Below are positions 1 to 9,052 of a DNA stretch of 64,000 bases, piece by piece. The position numbers and the translations under genes were made by a program. The notes under the pieces are model-generated. The model ran no database searches and was not told where the DNA came from. It saw only the letters and a list, made by a program, of their open reading frames with translations. Within the stretch, counting starts at the first letter, position 1; every line of letters starts with the position of its first letter. This stretch comes from Rhodocyclaceae bacterium (GTDB lineage Bacteria; Pseudomonadota; Gammaproteobacteria; Burkholderiales; Rhodocyclaceae), in the NCBI GenBank assembly GCA_023230455.1, contig JALNXH010000003.1:124001-188000 (forward strand), in the 5' to 3' direction.

Positions 1-1706
1 AGCTTGCGCGAACTCATGCGCGGTTCGAAGCCCTGGGTTTCGTCGAGGATGACGTCGCACAAACAGGGGCCGGGGTCTGCGAGAACCGCATCGAGCCGGC
101 TTTCGAAGGCGGCGGTATCCAACCGGCAGGCGGGAATACCGAACGCTGTGGCGACGGCGACGAAATCGGGAAAGCTCACGCCGCTGTCCGGCCCTTCACC
201 GCTCAGGCGACCGAAAAAATTGTTCTGGGACGATCGGATCGAGAGATAGCCGCGGTTGTTGAGCACGAAAATCTTGATCGGCAGACGGTGGTGCGCCACC
301 GTCTGCAATTCCTGCAGGTTCATCATCAGGCTGCCGTCGCCGGCCAGGCAAATGACGCGCTGTTGGCTTCCTCGTTCCGCCAGGGCGCCATACCAGGCGC
401 CGATGGCGGCTGGCAGGTCGTAACCCATGGAGGCGCTGCCGGAGTTGGAGAACAGCCGCATGCCCGCTTTGATTGCGCCGGCCTGGAATGGGACGATGGT
501 GGCGGTCGCGTTGCCGCAAGCGACAATGTCGCGGCCGCCCAAGCGGTCGAACAGGCGGTCGATGAAATGATACGGGTTGATCTTCCCCCTACCCTCCGTC
601 TGTCGCGGCGTGACGGCGGGATAGCGTGCAACCTTGTCCTTGCACCAGGCCAGCCATTCGACGTGATGCGGTTGGCGTTGCCAGAATTCAAGCCGCCTGT
701 CGAGCTCGGACAGGAAGGATTTGAGGTCGGCGACAACCGGAAGGTCCGGTTGCACCGTAGGCTTGGCGAGCTCGGCCGGATCGACGTCCACCTGGATCTT
801 GAAGGCGCGGGGGGCGAAGGCCGGCCAGTTGTAGCTGATCTGGCGTATGTTCAGGCGGCTGCCGAGAATCAGCAGCAGATCGGCGTTCTGCACGACGAAA
901 TTGCCGGCTCGCGTGCCGATGGTGCCGGGGCGGCCGCAGTAAAGCGGATCGTCGCTGGCGATCAGATCGTGGGTCCAGGCGGTGACCACAGGAATGCCGA
1001 GGCGGCGGATGACGGTGTCGAATTCCGCCAGTGCCTGACCGGCGCGAATGCCGCTGCCGGCAAAAACCACCGGGCGTCGAGCGGCGTTCAGGCGTTCGAC
1101 GATCACATCGAACTTGATATCGGCAAGGGGCTCGGCGGCGGGCTGGGGAACGAAACGGCGCAGAGTCTCCACGTCGATGGGCGCGCTTTGCACGTCGACG
1201 GGGATGTCCAGCCACACCGGGCCGGGCCGGCCCGAAGTGGCCAGATGCAGGGCTTGGTCGAGGTGCCAGGCGATGTCCTCGGGGCGCTCCACCACCGCGG
1301 CGTATTTGGTTATGCCGCGCACCATCGGGATGATTTCGCTTTCCTGATCGCCCAATTGGCGCAAGCCGGGTACCGGCGTCGTCGCCAGACAGGTGGCGCG
1401 CTTGACCTGTCCGGAAAGGACGATCATCGGCACCGAGTCGGTCCAGGCGCCGAATACCCCGTTCAGGGCGTTGATGCCGCCCGGGCCGGTGGTGACGTTG
1501 AGTACCGGTGGCACGGCGGCGATCCGCGCATAGGCTTCGGCGGCCATGGCCGCCGCCTGCTCGTGGTGGAAGAACACCGGCGTCATGCCCTCCTGATGGC
1601 AGAGCGCATCGTTGAGAAACATGGCGCCGCCGCCGGTGACGAGAAAGGTGTGGCGGAGTCCTTCTACGACGAGGCGATTGGTAAGGTATCCAGCTACCGT
1701 GGTCAT
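1..1706 (-). CDS. Thiamine-diphosphate-dependent acetolactate synthase-like enzyme (3' end cut by window edge)
   Basis: An open minus-strand frame runs from ATG at 1706 off the left edge (568 codons seen, near full length for the family). It shows the acetolactate synthase/pyruvate oxidase layout. The N-terminal PYR domain has the catalytic Glu in FFHHEQAAAMAAEAYAR (about E49). A central domain follows. The C-terminal PP domain has the ThDP/Mg motif GDGSLMMNLQ ending in VLNN (about 455-484). No regulatory-subunit gene is adjacent and the true ilvB lies at 25.9 kb, so valine synthesis is unlikely to be its job. It closes a polysaccharide cluster and starts 37 bases after the preceding gene. 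ALS-like enzymes in such clusters can transfer a two-carbon unit to a keto-sugar (YerE of yersiniose synthesis); that role is inference. The plus-strand frame over the same DNA is a shadow. Confidence 0.88.
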   Translation of the reverse strand, partial: MTTVAGYLTNRLVVEGLRHTFLVTGGGAMFLNDALCHQEGMTPVFFHHEQAAAMAAEAYARIAAVPPVLNVTTGPGGINALNGVFGAWTDSVPMIVLSGQVKRATCLATTPVPGLRQLGDQESEIIPMVRGITKYAAVVERPEDIAWHLDQALHLATSGRPGPVWLDIPVDVQSAPIDVETLRRFVPQPAAEPLADIKFDVIVERLNAARRPVVFAGSGIRAGQALAEFDTVIRRLGIPVVTAWTHDLIASDDPLYCGRPGTIGTRAGNFVVQNADLLLILGSRLNIRQISYNWPAFAPRAFKIQVDVDPAELAKPTVQPDLPVVADLKSFLSELDRRLEFWQRQPHHVEWLAWCKDKVARYPAVTPRQTEGRGKINPYHFIDRLFDRLGGRDIVACGNATATIVPFQAGAIKAGMRLFSNSGSASMGYDLPAAIGAWYGALAERGSQQRVICLAGDGSLMMNLQELQTVAHHRLPIKIFVLNNRGYLSIRSSQNNFFGRLSGEGPDSGVSFPDFVAVATAFGIPACRLDTAAFESRLDAVLADPGPCLCDVILDETQGFEPRMSSRK

Positions 1707-1743
1707 GATGAGATTTTTAAAAGTTAAGGGCGCATAGGCAAGG

Positions 1744-3069
1744 CTATCCCTTGCTTTCCCTATTCCGGTTAATACCGGCCACTTCCCGCGCATATTCCGT
1801 CAGGTAGGTTTTGACCGAGGGCGGCAAGGCAAGGAGTACGGATTCGAAGAGCAGCAAGGTGGCTGCAAGGGGGAAACCACCGGTGCTGCGAACATAGCCA
1901 GCCCGCCAGGGAGAGGCAAACCCGGCCAGCCATTGACGGGGGGATAGCAACGGATTGGGTTTATCACCGGAGATGAGGGCAGTGGCCCAATCCGGGCTAT
2001 GAGTTTCGGTGTGGACCAGTTTCTCCCCCAAAGCGATTTCTGTCAGGGTTGGGAAAAAGCCAAGACGAAGCAGTGCGCGTTGAGCTTTGCTACGCAAGAG
2101 ACTGTCGCTCGCCCTTACCCAATCGGGGTGTCCGCCTTGGGTCTCTGCGTATTCGAGTATGCCTCGCCGGATCTGGTCGGCAATCCCACGGGTCTCAGCC
2201 TCCGCGTCCCGGCTGGGCGACTTGGGGGCATGAAGGGCCTCCAGTTTTCCGTTCATTTCCACGTAGCCGATCGTGGTGCCTTCGTCAGCGCGGCAAACAG
2301 CTTCCAGCAGGAACGCTACGTACCACGAGGATCCTTCCATGATGTTGCTGCGTTGGCGGCGGTCGGAAATCAAACCAACGCTGTCAACGGGCAAATCAAG
2401 AAGATTTCCATCCTCTGGCCACAGACCGAAAAATGCGGCGCGGGGACAGCGAAATGTCGGGTCAGAGGCAAAGGCTCTTTGCAGGTTGCGCAGGATGGAC
2501 CCGCGCCAACCGATATCCACCAGAATCATCGACGGATCCCGGCCGATCTGGTGTTGCTTCAGGTAGTTGGACAGTGCTTTTTTTTGTCGTTCCCGTTCTT
2601 CCGCGACGCGCGCTTGAAATACCGGGTCGTTGGCAACTGTTGCTGCGCTTTGTGCAGTCACCGGGGCTTTATCGATAGCCACCCCAAGGTTTTCCAGTAC
2701 GGGCTTCATTGCTTCATGATCGAGGCCCAGATAGGCCAACCCTTCGCCCCAGGTTCCGTAGCCGGCCCGGGAAGCGGTTGCCTCAAGCAAGACTAGGGAG
2801 TCGATGAGGGGCTGCGCCGGCAGGATGGTGGAACGACGGGACAGGGAAATATAGGCCAACTCGGGGCGTTGCGTTACCCCATCGGGAAGTGGCAGACGTT
2901 TCGTCACCTGCAGCAGCAAATCGCCGTCGCGGGCAATGAAACCCATCCTTTGGCAACCCGTGCGGGAAGCATGGCGAAGCAGCAAATGGGCAAAGCAGGT
3001 GAAGACCGGTCCGAGGACCTTGTTCCCCAGCGCATGAGCCGCTTGATGGGCCGATCTTTCAGTAGTCAC
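1744..3069 (-). CDS. HAD-associated C-terminal domain protein lacking its own phosphatase domain
   Basis: About 441 residues. The whole protein matches the C-terminal part of the neighbouring 815-residue protein: LGPVFTCFAHLLL versus LGPIFAAFIHRLV, FIARDGDLLL versus FFAREGHLLK, VDIGWRGSI versus VDLGWGGQI, GTTIGY in both. The N-terminal HAD phosphatase domain present there is missing here. The frame is open to 3267, but that stretch overlaps the upstream gene and reads as low-complexity out-of-frame sequence. I therefore place the start at GTG 3069, 11 bases after the upstream stop; a CTG overlapping that stop is also possible. Such domains occur next to HAD hydrolases and glycosyltransferases in polysaccharide loci; the biochemical role is unknown. 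Likely a diverged tandem duplicate. Confidence 0.72.
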   Translation of the reverse strand: MTTERSAHQAAHALGNKVLGPVFTCFAHLLLRHASRTGCQRMGFIARDGDLLLQVTKRLPLPDGVTQRPELAYISLSRRSTILPAQPLIDSLVLLEATASRAGYGTWGEGLAYLGLDHEAMKPVLENLGVAIDKAPVTAQSAATVANDPVFQARVAEERERQKKALSNYLKQHQIGRDPSMILVDIGWRGSILRNLQRAFASDPTFRCPRAAFFGLWPEDGNLLDLPVDSVGLISDRRQRSNIMEGSSWYVAFLLEAVCRADEGTTIGYVEMNGKLEALHAPKSPSRDAEAETRGIADQIRRGILEYAETQGGHPDWVRASDSLLRSKAQRALLRLGFFPTLTEIALGEKLVHTETHSPDWATALISGDKPNPLLSPRQWLAGFASPWRAGYVRSTGGFPLAATLLLFESVLLALPPSVKTYLTEYAREVAGINRNRESKG

Positions 3070-3080
3070 AGACTTCAGCG

Positions 3081-5528
3081 TCAGCGCCGGCGAAGGATGA
3101 GGAGAAGAAGCGATACCCTGGCGCGCAGGTTGTATCGCGCATGCAAGTACTGTTTGGCAATGGTCACCATGCTGGGTGCTTCTTGTATTGGCAGCCTGAC
3201 TCCCGCTGGTTTTGCCAGCAGACCGGCGAACAGGTAGCTTAGCCGCAATGGTGCCAGTTCGAACCATGTCAAGCGCGGTTGTCGATAGTGGGGGTCTCGA
3301 ACCGGAGAGGCAGCCGCCTCAGCCAAATTCCGCACAAAATTCTCGTTTATAGCCTGCTCCCATTGGGGAACGGGAGCAGGCGGACGTTGCGTTGAAACGG
3401 GGGACATCGGCAGCGGCGGTAACACGGTCTCTGGGATAGGGCGGTATTGACGCCAAGTTCGCACTCCCTTAACGGCCGACAGCACCATCTGCCCAAGTCG
3501 ACCGAGCACCTTGCCGGTTAAACCGTAATGGAACGATGTTGTTTTTAGCTGGATGCGAAGCGAGAACAAGGATGGCTGTGACGCGCCGGTCATTCCGCCC
3601 AGCCGGTCGGTATGGGTAGACCCCAGATCGGCCACATTGCTCAGCGCCTGCCACCAGATGATTTCCTGCTGAGTGGGATAGCGAATCAAACGTTCAAGCA
3701 GGGTGCGCGCGTAGGGCAGCGAGCATCGGCCGTCGAAGCGCACTAGAGCGGCACATTGTCCGTAACGTTCGACATAGCAAAGAATGCCGTTTTGTAGCCG
3801 GGCAATGAAGCCGTCGTCAGCCATTTCGGCTCGACGAGAAGGATCATCGGAATCGCGAAACAGGGGGATGACGGTTCCGTCGCGGTTACGCCGATATCCG
3901 ATCGTTGTGCCATGGGGTGCGCGTGCGGCGGCTTCGAGGGCAAACACAAACTCGAAGGCGGCGGCGGCTGACCAGTGGGGCGTTCTGGAATCGGCGAGGA
4001 GCCCCTCAAACCGGTTTTGGGCACAGTGGCGCAAGGCAGCCTGGTGGTTGGTGCCGAGATAGAAACCGAAAATCGTCGGGCAGTTAGGATGGACGCGTAC
4101 GCTGCTGTATAGGCTGTCCTGAATTTGGCCTCCCCAGCCCAGATCCACTACCGCGATACGTTCGTGCGCAAAAAATCCCTCTTGGGCGAGGTAGGCATGG
4201 AGCAGTTCCCGGGTGTTTTCTCCTGTTGCGGCAATATGGGCGATCAATTCGGGATCGTCGATCAGCCGTAATAAGGGAGGATATTCAAGCAGTGGCGTCG
4301 GTAGGCTCGCATCGGTGTCGGCAATGCCGTTGCGTGCCGCGGCCGACGCCAACAACGCTTCATCCAGGCGTAAGGGCGCCAACAGGCTGCGCACCGAATA
4401 GTGACCGGTATTGGCCATGGCCGCAGCAAATTCCCGCAGCCCGTAGCCATGCATGGCGGCCAGTAATGCGGTCAGCCGCGAAATGGCTAGGTAGGTGGCC
4501 GGTGGCCAATTGCCATCGGGAAAGGCGAGCGGAGCCAGCTTCAGGTACAACTGTTTCAGCAAATGGCCTTCACGGGCAAAGAAATAGACGTGACCGACTC
4601 CCGTTTCCTTGCAGCGTTCCACGAGGCGATGGATGAAGGCAGCGAAAATCGGCCCCAGAATCTTGCGGCTGAAGGCCTCTTCTTGCGGCAAATCCAATTC
4701 GGCCCGGGCATCGGCATAGCCGGCTGCAATCATTCCGGCCCAGGACGGGTTGGACTGATAGGCGCCAACGTCGAACTCTTGCCGACGGGCCTCGTCGTGC
4801 ATCAATTGGTCATTGATGATCCAGGCGCGAGTTCCGTTGCGGTTGGCCATGAGTCCGTCGGCATGGAGGTTGTCTCCCACATGCAGCCATTTCCCCGGAC
4901 TTAGTTCACTGCTTTCCCCTACATGCGCAAACAAACGGCCTGAGCGTTTGAGTAGGCGGACATCGCCCGAGACATGGACTTCATCAATCCAGGGGAGGAG
5001 CCCGCAATCCTCGAGGATGGAAGCGACATGGATTTTCCCCAAGTACATGTCGGAGATGCACTGTACATTGGCGCCAAGTTCTTTCAATTGGGGCAGGATA
5101 GCTTTCAGCCACGGATTGGGAAAACAAACGCGCCGTTCGATTTCCACTTCGGCGGCGACCAGTTGCTTTGCCATGGCTTCTAGCGCTGGGGCGGTCAGGG
5201 AGTCTCCGACAACGCCAGCTACCCATAAGGGGGCGAGTTCATCAAGCGTGGTGTCCGGGTCAAAACCGGCGGCCACGTGAGTGGCCGCTAGGCGCAGATA
5301 GGCATCGTGTCGGTAATCGAGCAATGGCCTTGGGGGTGGGGCGATTTCATGGCGGACCAGAAAATCCTCGAATATTCGACAGACGCCGTCAATCACCAAT
5401 GCCGGGGCTAGGCGACGGTGAATCAGGGTGTCGAAGACATCGAAACTTATGGTTTTGACATCGCCCTGTTCGACCGCGCGCAATAGGGCTTCGGCCAAGG
5501 TTCTGTAAGACTTAAATCGCTTCAGCAT
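3081..5528 (-). CDS. HAD-superfamily hydrolase fused to a large C-terminal domain
   Basis: 815 residues. The N-terminal HAD domain (about 20-245) carries motif I DVFDT (D30, D33), motif II Ser in CISDMY (S159), motif III Lys near 194 and motif IV GDN with a following Asp (218-224), so a phosphatase active site looks intact. Residues about 285-640 form a second domain (LGPIFAAFIHRLV, FFAREGHLLK, VDLGWGGQIQ, GTTIGYRRN) shared with the next gene downstream. A Pro-rich tail (about 725-745) follows. It sits 12 bases after the glycosyltransferase gene in a polysaccharide-export cluster. A sugar-phosphate or glycan-phosphate substrate is plausible but not shown. Confidence 0.8.
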   Translation of the reverse strand: MLKRFKSYRTLAEALLRAVEQGDVKTISFDVFDTLIHRRLAPALVIDGVCRIFEDFLVRHEIAPPPRPLLDYRHDAYLRLAATHVAAGFDPDTTLDELAPLWVAGVVGDSLTAPALEAMAKQLVAAEVEIERRVCFPNPWLKAILPQLKELGANVQCISDMYLGKIHVASILEDCGLLPWIDEVHVSGDVRLLKRSGRLFAHVGESSELSPGKWLHVGDNLHADGLMANRNGTRAWIINDQLMHDEARRQEFDVGAYQSNPSWAGMIAAGYADARAELDLPQEEAFSRKILGPIFAAFIHRLVERCKETGVGHVYFFAREGHLLKQLYLKLAPLAFPDGNWPPATYLAISRLTALLAAMHGYGLREFAAAMANTGHYSVRSLLAPLRLDEALLASAAARNGIADTDASLPTPLLEYPPLLRLIDDPELIAHIAATGENTRELLHAYLAQEGFFAHERIAVVDLGWGGQIQDSLYSSVRVHPNCPTIFGFYLGTNHQAALRHCAQNRFEGLLADSRTPHWSAAAAFEFVFALEAAARAPHGTTIGYRRNRDGTVIPLFRDSDDPSRRAEMADDGFIARLQNGILCYVERYGQCAALVRFDGRCSLPYARTLLERLIRYPTQQEIIWWQALSNVADLGSTHTDRLGGMTGASQPSLFSLRIQLKTTSFHYGLTGKVLGRLGQMVLSAVKGVRTWRQYRPIPETVLPPLPMSPVSTQRPPAPVPQWEQAINENFVRNLAEAAASPVRDPHYRQPRLTWFELAPLRLSYLFAGLLAKPAGVRLPIQEAPSMVTIAKQYLHARYNLRARVSLLLLILRRR

Positions 5529-5540
5529 CGCTATCCCGTT

Positions 5541-8318
5541 CTATGCAGTCCCGGCTCGGGATGCCAAAAGGCGGCGATAGAGTGCCACATGATTATTGAC
5601 AAAGCGTCCATGGGAAAACAGCTCATTAGCGCGTCGGACGCCTTTCTCCGCCCAGGAGGCCAATATCGCTGGCTCCCCAAGAACGCTCCGCAAACAGGCT
5701 GAAAGTGCCTTTACGTCTTTGGGCGGGACGAGAAACCCCGATTCCCCCTGACACACAATTTCCGGGATGCCCCCGGTTTGAAAGCCAATGACGGGAGTGC
5801 CGGCCGCCATGGTTTCCAGCACGGAAAGTGGTTGATTGTCGGCCAGTGAAGTGAATAGAAACAGGTCCGCCGCTGCGTAATACCGGGCGAGGGTCCCTGC
5901 CTCGCCAAGATAGCCGGCTTCGCGGATATCGAATCCAGACAGGAGTTCCCGCATCTGTGGAGTGCTGTGGCCGACCAGGAGAATGAAGGGTTTCAGATCG
6001 CGGACCTCATGCAGGGCGGCGACGGCGTAGCGGACCCCTTTGCGTTCGTCCAGCAGGGAGCCTGCCGAGAGCAGAACAATGGTGCGATCCAACGGGAGAT
6101 CGAGTTTGATGCGGATATCCCTTTTTTCCCCTGGATGGAATCGTGTTGTATCAACGCCGTTATGGACGACTTCCGGCGGATTGGAGAACATCCCGCTGGA
6201 AGCGGCTGTAGCGGCCATCCAGGCAGAAGGGGTTATGTAGTGGATGCGGCCGCTGGCGGCAAGACGTTGTTTGACGCTTCGTTGGTGGCGGGTGAAGTCG
6301 AAACGGCTGTCGATCGGCCAGTTGCCAAGTTGGGGGCACTGACCGCAACGGCTTTTGAAGTTTTCACACTCCATGGGATACAAACATCCCCCGGTGAACG
6401 GGGAGCAGTCGTGAATGGTCCACACTACCGGCTTCCGCCGGGAGAGCCAGCGCAGTGTCAGCGGTGAGATCGCCGACGACAGATCGTGGAAATGCACCAG
6501 GTCGTAGTCCAGAATCCCTCCCGGGTAGAGAATTGCAAGCTCAAAGGGAAGGGCCTCGGCGAGGCCGATTTTTCGCAGGGCGAAGTTGGCGGCTCGTATG
6601 GGAACGCTCAGCCGGCCGTACAGGGTGCGGGTCGAAGGATGGCTTTCCCCGCCCCGCCAGCTGAGCCAGTGGTCGGCACGGTGGCCCTCGGCATTGAGCA
6701 AGGCCGTCAATTCCTCGGCGACTCGGCTGGCGCCTCCGCCAAAATGATCGGCTTTGCTGACGATGGCAATTTTGAGCGGCCTTGACCGTATGGAGGATGC
6801 TTGGGGTATGGCCACCGATAGGCTGCCGGAAGATGCGTTGTCGGCATCTGCTCGGTGCCGGCGCAAGGGTTGTCGAACCATTCGATCGATAAACCTAAGC
6901 GGTTCGGTAATGCGCCACGAGAGGGAGTCGCTCATGCGTTGGCTGTAGGTCTCGTAAGCATTTGCACGTGTGTTGGCTGCGCTCACCTGCTCGGCAAGAA
7001 GACGGGTTTTATTGCGCAATCTGATTTCGTTCAGTAATGCTTCGTTAAGCAATCCACGCTGTTCAAGTTGGGAGCGCACTTCGTGGAACCGCAGGCCCTC
7101 GTCTGCCTGCTGGCGACGTAACTGCCAGTAGGCCAAATGGAACCGGTAAATATCAGATTCGCTGGGAGAACCAAGTCTCCAGCGCAGATACATTGGATCG
7201 AAAAGAAACTCGAAGGGGATCAGGTAGGCAAAAACTAAAAAATTCAGCGCACGTAATTCTTCGAGGCGCATCGTTTCGGATATTGCCTTGGTCTTGTCCT
7301 TCGGCGTCAAAGTACGGCGTTCTGCCGGCAGGGCAATGGCGCAGGGGCTATCGCCCAGTATTCGTGTATCCCGGTCAAGCAACATAGCTTCGAGCCCGAC
7401 GCTGGAATTGATGGTGGCGACCGTCTGGCAGCGCAGGATGAACTCGATGGAGGACGGCGAGTGATCGATGGCGCCGTAGCTCTCCGGGTATGTTTGCAGG
7501 CCACCGGGATGATGGCGAACCCTGACGTTGTCGGCGCCGAAAGTATGGCGCGTTTCCTCAAGTAAGCGCAGGCTGTCCCAGCCGGAGGAAAATGCCACAA
7601 TGTTGGTGTCATCCTCGATCTGTAGGGCGACGCCGATAACAGTGTCGGGCGCGGCTGCGGTGATTGTATTTTCGGCATTGACCAGCATTAGGTCGAGAAT
7701 TTGATATTTCGACAGCAGCGGCAAGGGCTCACTATCGGTGATCGTCTTGAATTGAGCGTAGCGGTCGGCCGCCTCAGTGCCGCCGTTTACGCCACGAAAG
7801 TCGAAATATGCCGTGGCGCGATAACAGGGCCCTCGCAGTGCTCCCAACTCGTTGTGTATAACGGGCAGACCGAATTCAGAGGCTACGGTGGAAAGGCTGG
7901 GGACGTTGCACCAACTGAATATCGCTTCGAGGCGATCGGACTCAAGCCGTTCTCTAATGATCGGTCTCAGTTGGTTCTCCAACTCCGGGAGCCGCACGCA
8001 AAGCATGCGACGCATGATTTCCTGCGATGTCATTCCCGACTGTCGCCAGGCACCGAGGAACTCGTCGGATATCAGAAAGCGGCGGTAGGTCGCGAGTTCC
8101 TCCGCGAGGGGAATCGTGAACCCGGCGTATTCCTGTGCCTGCGGCGCGATATCCCAGCGTCGAGCGAGGTCAAAAGTGGCCGGGTCGCGGAAATAGTCGG
8201 ACGTACCGACGAAGGCAATTTCGTCAGGGCGGAGATGGGTGATCTGCTTGTAAAGTACCCAGAGGTAGGGAGCCTCCTGCTGGCGCATACCGAAGGGAGG
8301 GAGGAAGGAAAGAAACAT
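5541..8318 (-). CDS. Bimodular glycosyltransferase: Kdo-transferase-like N-terminal domain plus GT4 C-terminal domain
   Basis: 925 residues with two enzymatic modules. Residues 1-400 include RVRHHPGG (266-273) and INSSVGLEA (303-311), which resemble the His-Pro and NS-x-GLEA elements of bacterial Kdo transferases of the capsule/KpsC and GT99 type. Residues 400-495 form a charged helical linker ending in SLSWRITEPLR, a motif common beside surface-polysaccharide glycosyltransferases. Residues 513-920 are a GT4/GT-B enzyme with FGGGASRVA near its start, VVHNGVDTTRFHPG, and the nucleotide-sugar site ETMAAGTPVIGFQTGGIPE near the end. No membrane segment or signal is seen, so it should be cytoplasmic. 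It lies 5 bases after the methyltransferase. The GT99-like assignment is from motifs only; the GT4 half is firm. Confidence 0.8.
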   Translation of the reverse strand: MFLSFLPPFGMRQQEAPYLWVLYKQITHLRPDEIAFVGTSDYFRDPATFDLARRWDIAPQAQEYAGFTIPLAEELATYRRFLISDEFLGAWRQSGMTSQEIMRRMLCVRLPELENQLRPIIRERLESDRLEAIFSWCNVPSLSTVASEFGLPVIHNELGALRGPCYRATAYFDFRGVNGGTEAADRYAQFKTITDSEPLPLLSKYQILDLMLVNAENTITAAAPDTVIGVALQIEDDTNIVAFSSGWDSLRLLEETRHTFGADNVRVRHHPGGLQTYPESYGAIDHSPSSIEFILRCQTVATINSSVGLEAMLLDRDTRILGDSPCAIALPAERRTLTPKDKTKAISETMRLEELRALNFLVFAYLIPFEFLFDPMYLRWRLGSPSESDIYRFHLAYWQLRRQQADEGLRFHEVRSQLEQRGLLNEALLNEIRLRNKTRLLAEQVSAANTRANAYETYSQRMSDSLSWRITEPLRFIDRMVRQPLRRHRADADNASSGSLSVAIPQASSIRSRPLKIAIVSKADHFGGGASRVAEELTALLNAEGHRADHWLSWRGGESHPSTRTLYGRLSVPIRAANFALRKIGLAEALPFELAILYPGGILDYDLVHFHDLSSAISPLTLRWLSRRKPVVWTIHDCSPFTGGCLYPMECENFKSRCGQCPQLGNWPIDSRFDFTRHQRSVKQRLAASGRIHYITPSAWMAATAASSGMFSNPPEVVHNGVDTTRFHPGEKRDIRIKLDLPLDRTIVLLSAGSLLDERKGVRYAVAALHEVRDLKPFILLVGHSTPQMRELLSGFDIREAGYLGEAGTLARYYAAADLFLFTSLADNQPLSVLETMAAGTPVIGFQTGGIPEIVCQGESGFLVPPKDVKALSACLRSVLGEPAILASWAEKGVRRANELFSHGRFVNNHVALYRRLLASRAGTA

Positions 8319-8323
8319 TCGCG

Positions 8324-9052
8324 CTAGGTCTTTTTTACAAATGAAAAAAGAAGAATCTGTCCCTCCGCTTGCGGGCGCAGGTTCATGTGTTCGGGTGCCA
8401 ATGGGTGGGCTATTACCTCCTGCTCAAAATGGTAGATATCCTGGCCTTGCCAGTCGATCAATTCCAGTTGGTAGCCTGGGTGGGCCGTGAGTGCCTCGAG
8501 CAATTCTGTACGTGAAAAGTGGCGGTAGTGAAAAGGGTTTGGGTTGCGTTCCAGCGACCAGATGTTGGCGTTCGGAGTGGACAGAACCAGAATTCCCCCT
8601 GGTTTTAGCGCACCAACGATCTGGTTCAGGAAAAGCCCGGTTTCGGCCACATGTTCCAATGACTCCATACACACGACAAAGTCGAAAGTATCGCGCGGCA
8701 GAAAAAAGGGGAAGAGTTTCGCGGAAAAGAAGGTCTGTTCGTTGGCGTAGTGCGTATTGGCGACCGCAATCGCTTCGGCAGAGGCGTCGATTCCCAGGAT
8801 CGGACGCTGGGCCGCATCGGCCAACATGTGCGTGCCGTACCCGGTGCCGCAGAATACGTCGAGCCCAAATACGCCGGAGTCCCGTTTCAGATGCTGTCGA
8901 ACGATCTTGCATGCATATTCATATCGCACCAGATGGTCGTTCCGGATATCTTCAAGCCGGAGACCTGTCTGGCGCTCGCCCGAGGCCAAGGAAAATCGTG
9001 GCGGGGCCTCGGGGGTCGGTTTGAAGCGATTGCGCAGATACTCAAATATCAT
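8324..9052 (-). CDS. Class I SAM-dependent methyltransferase
   Basis: 242 residues. The SAM-binding motif I is LDVFCGTGYGT (64-74), followed by the acidic motif II in ILGIDAS. MESLEHVAE marks the post-II region and LKPGGILVLSTPN the motif III region, all typical of the Methyltransf_11/UbiE-like fold. The start overlaps the 3' end of wzt by 11 bases, so translation is probably coupled to the exporter. In O9a-type polysaccharides a methyltransferase domain caps the non-reducing end and sets chain length. Position makes such a capping role attractive here, but the sequence alone does not show the acceptor. Confidence 0.85.
   Translation of the reverse strand: MIFEYLRNRFKPTPEAPPRFSLASGERQTGLRLEDIRNDHLVRYEYACKIVRQHLKRDSGVFGLDVFCGTGYGTHMLADAAQRPILGIDASAEAIAVANTHYANEQTFFSAKLFPFFLPRDTFDFVVCMESLEHVAETGLFLNQIVGALKPGGILVLSTPNANIWSLERNPNPFHYRHFSRTELLEALTAHPGYQLELIDWQGQDIYHFEQEVIAHPLAPEHMNLRPQAEGQILLFSFVKKT

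Noticed and set aside
288..1727. 479-codon plus-strand frame
   Set aside because: It is antisense to the ThDP enzyme, whose minus-strand translation shows clear catalytic motifs; the plus frame has no recognisable domain.
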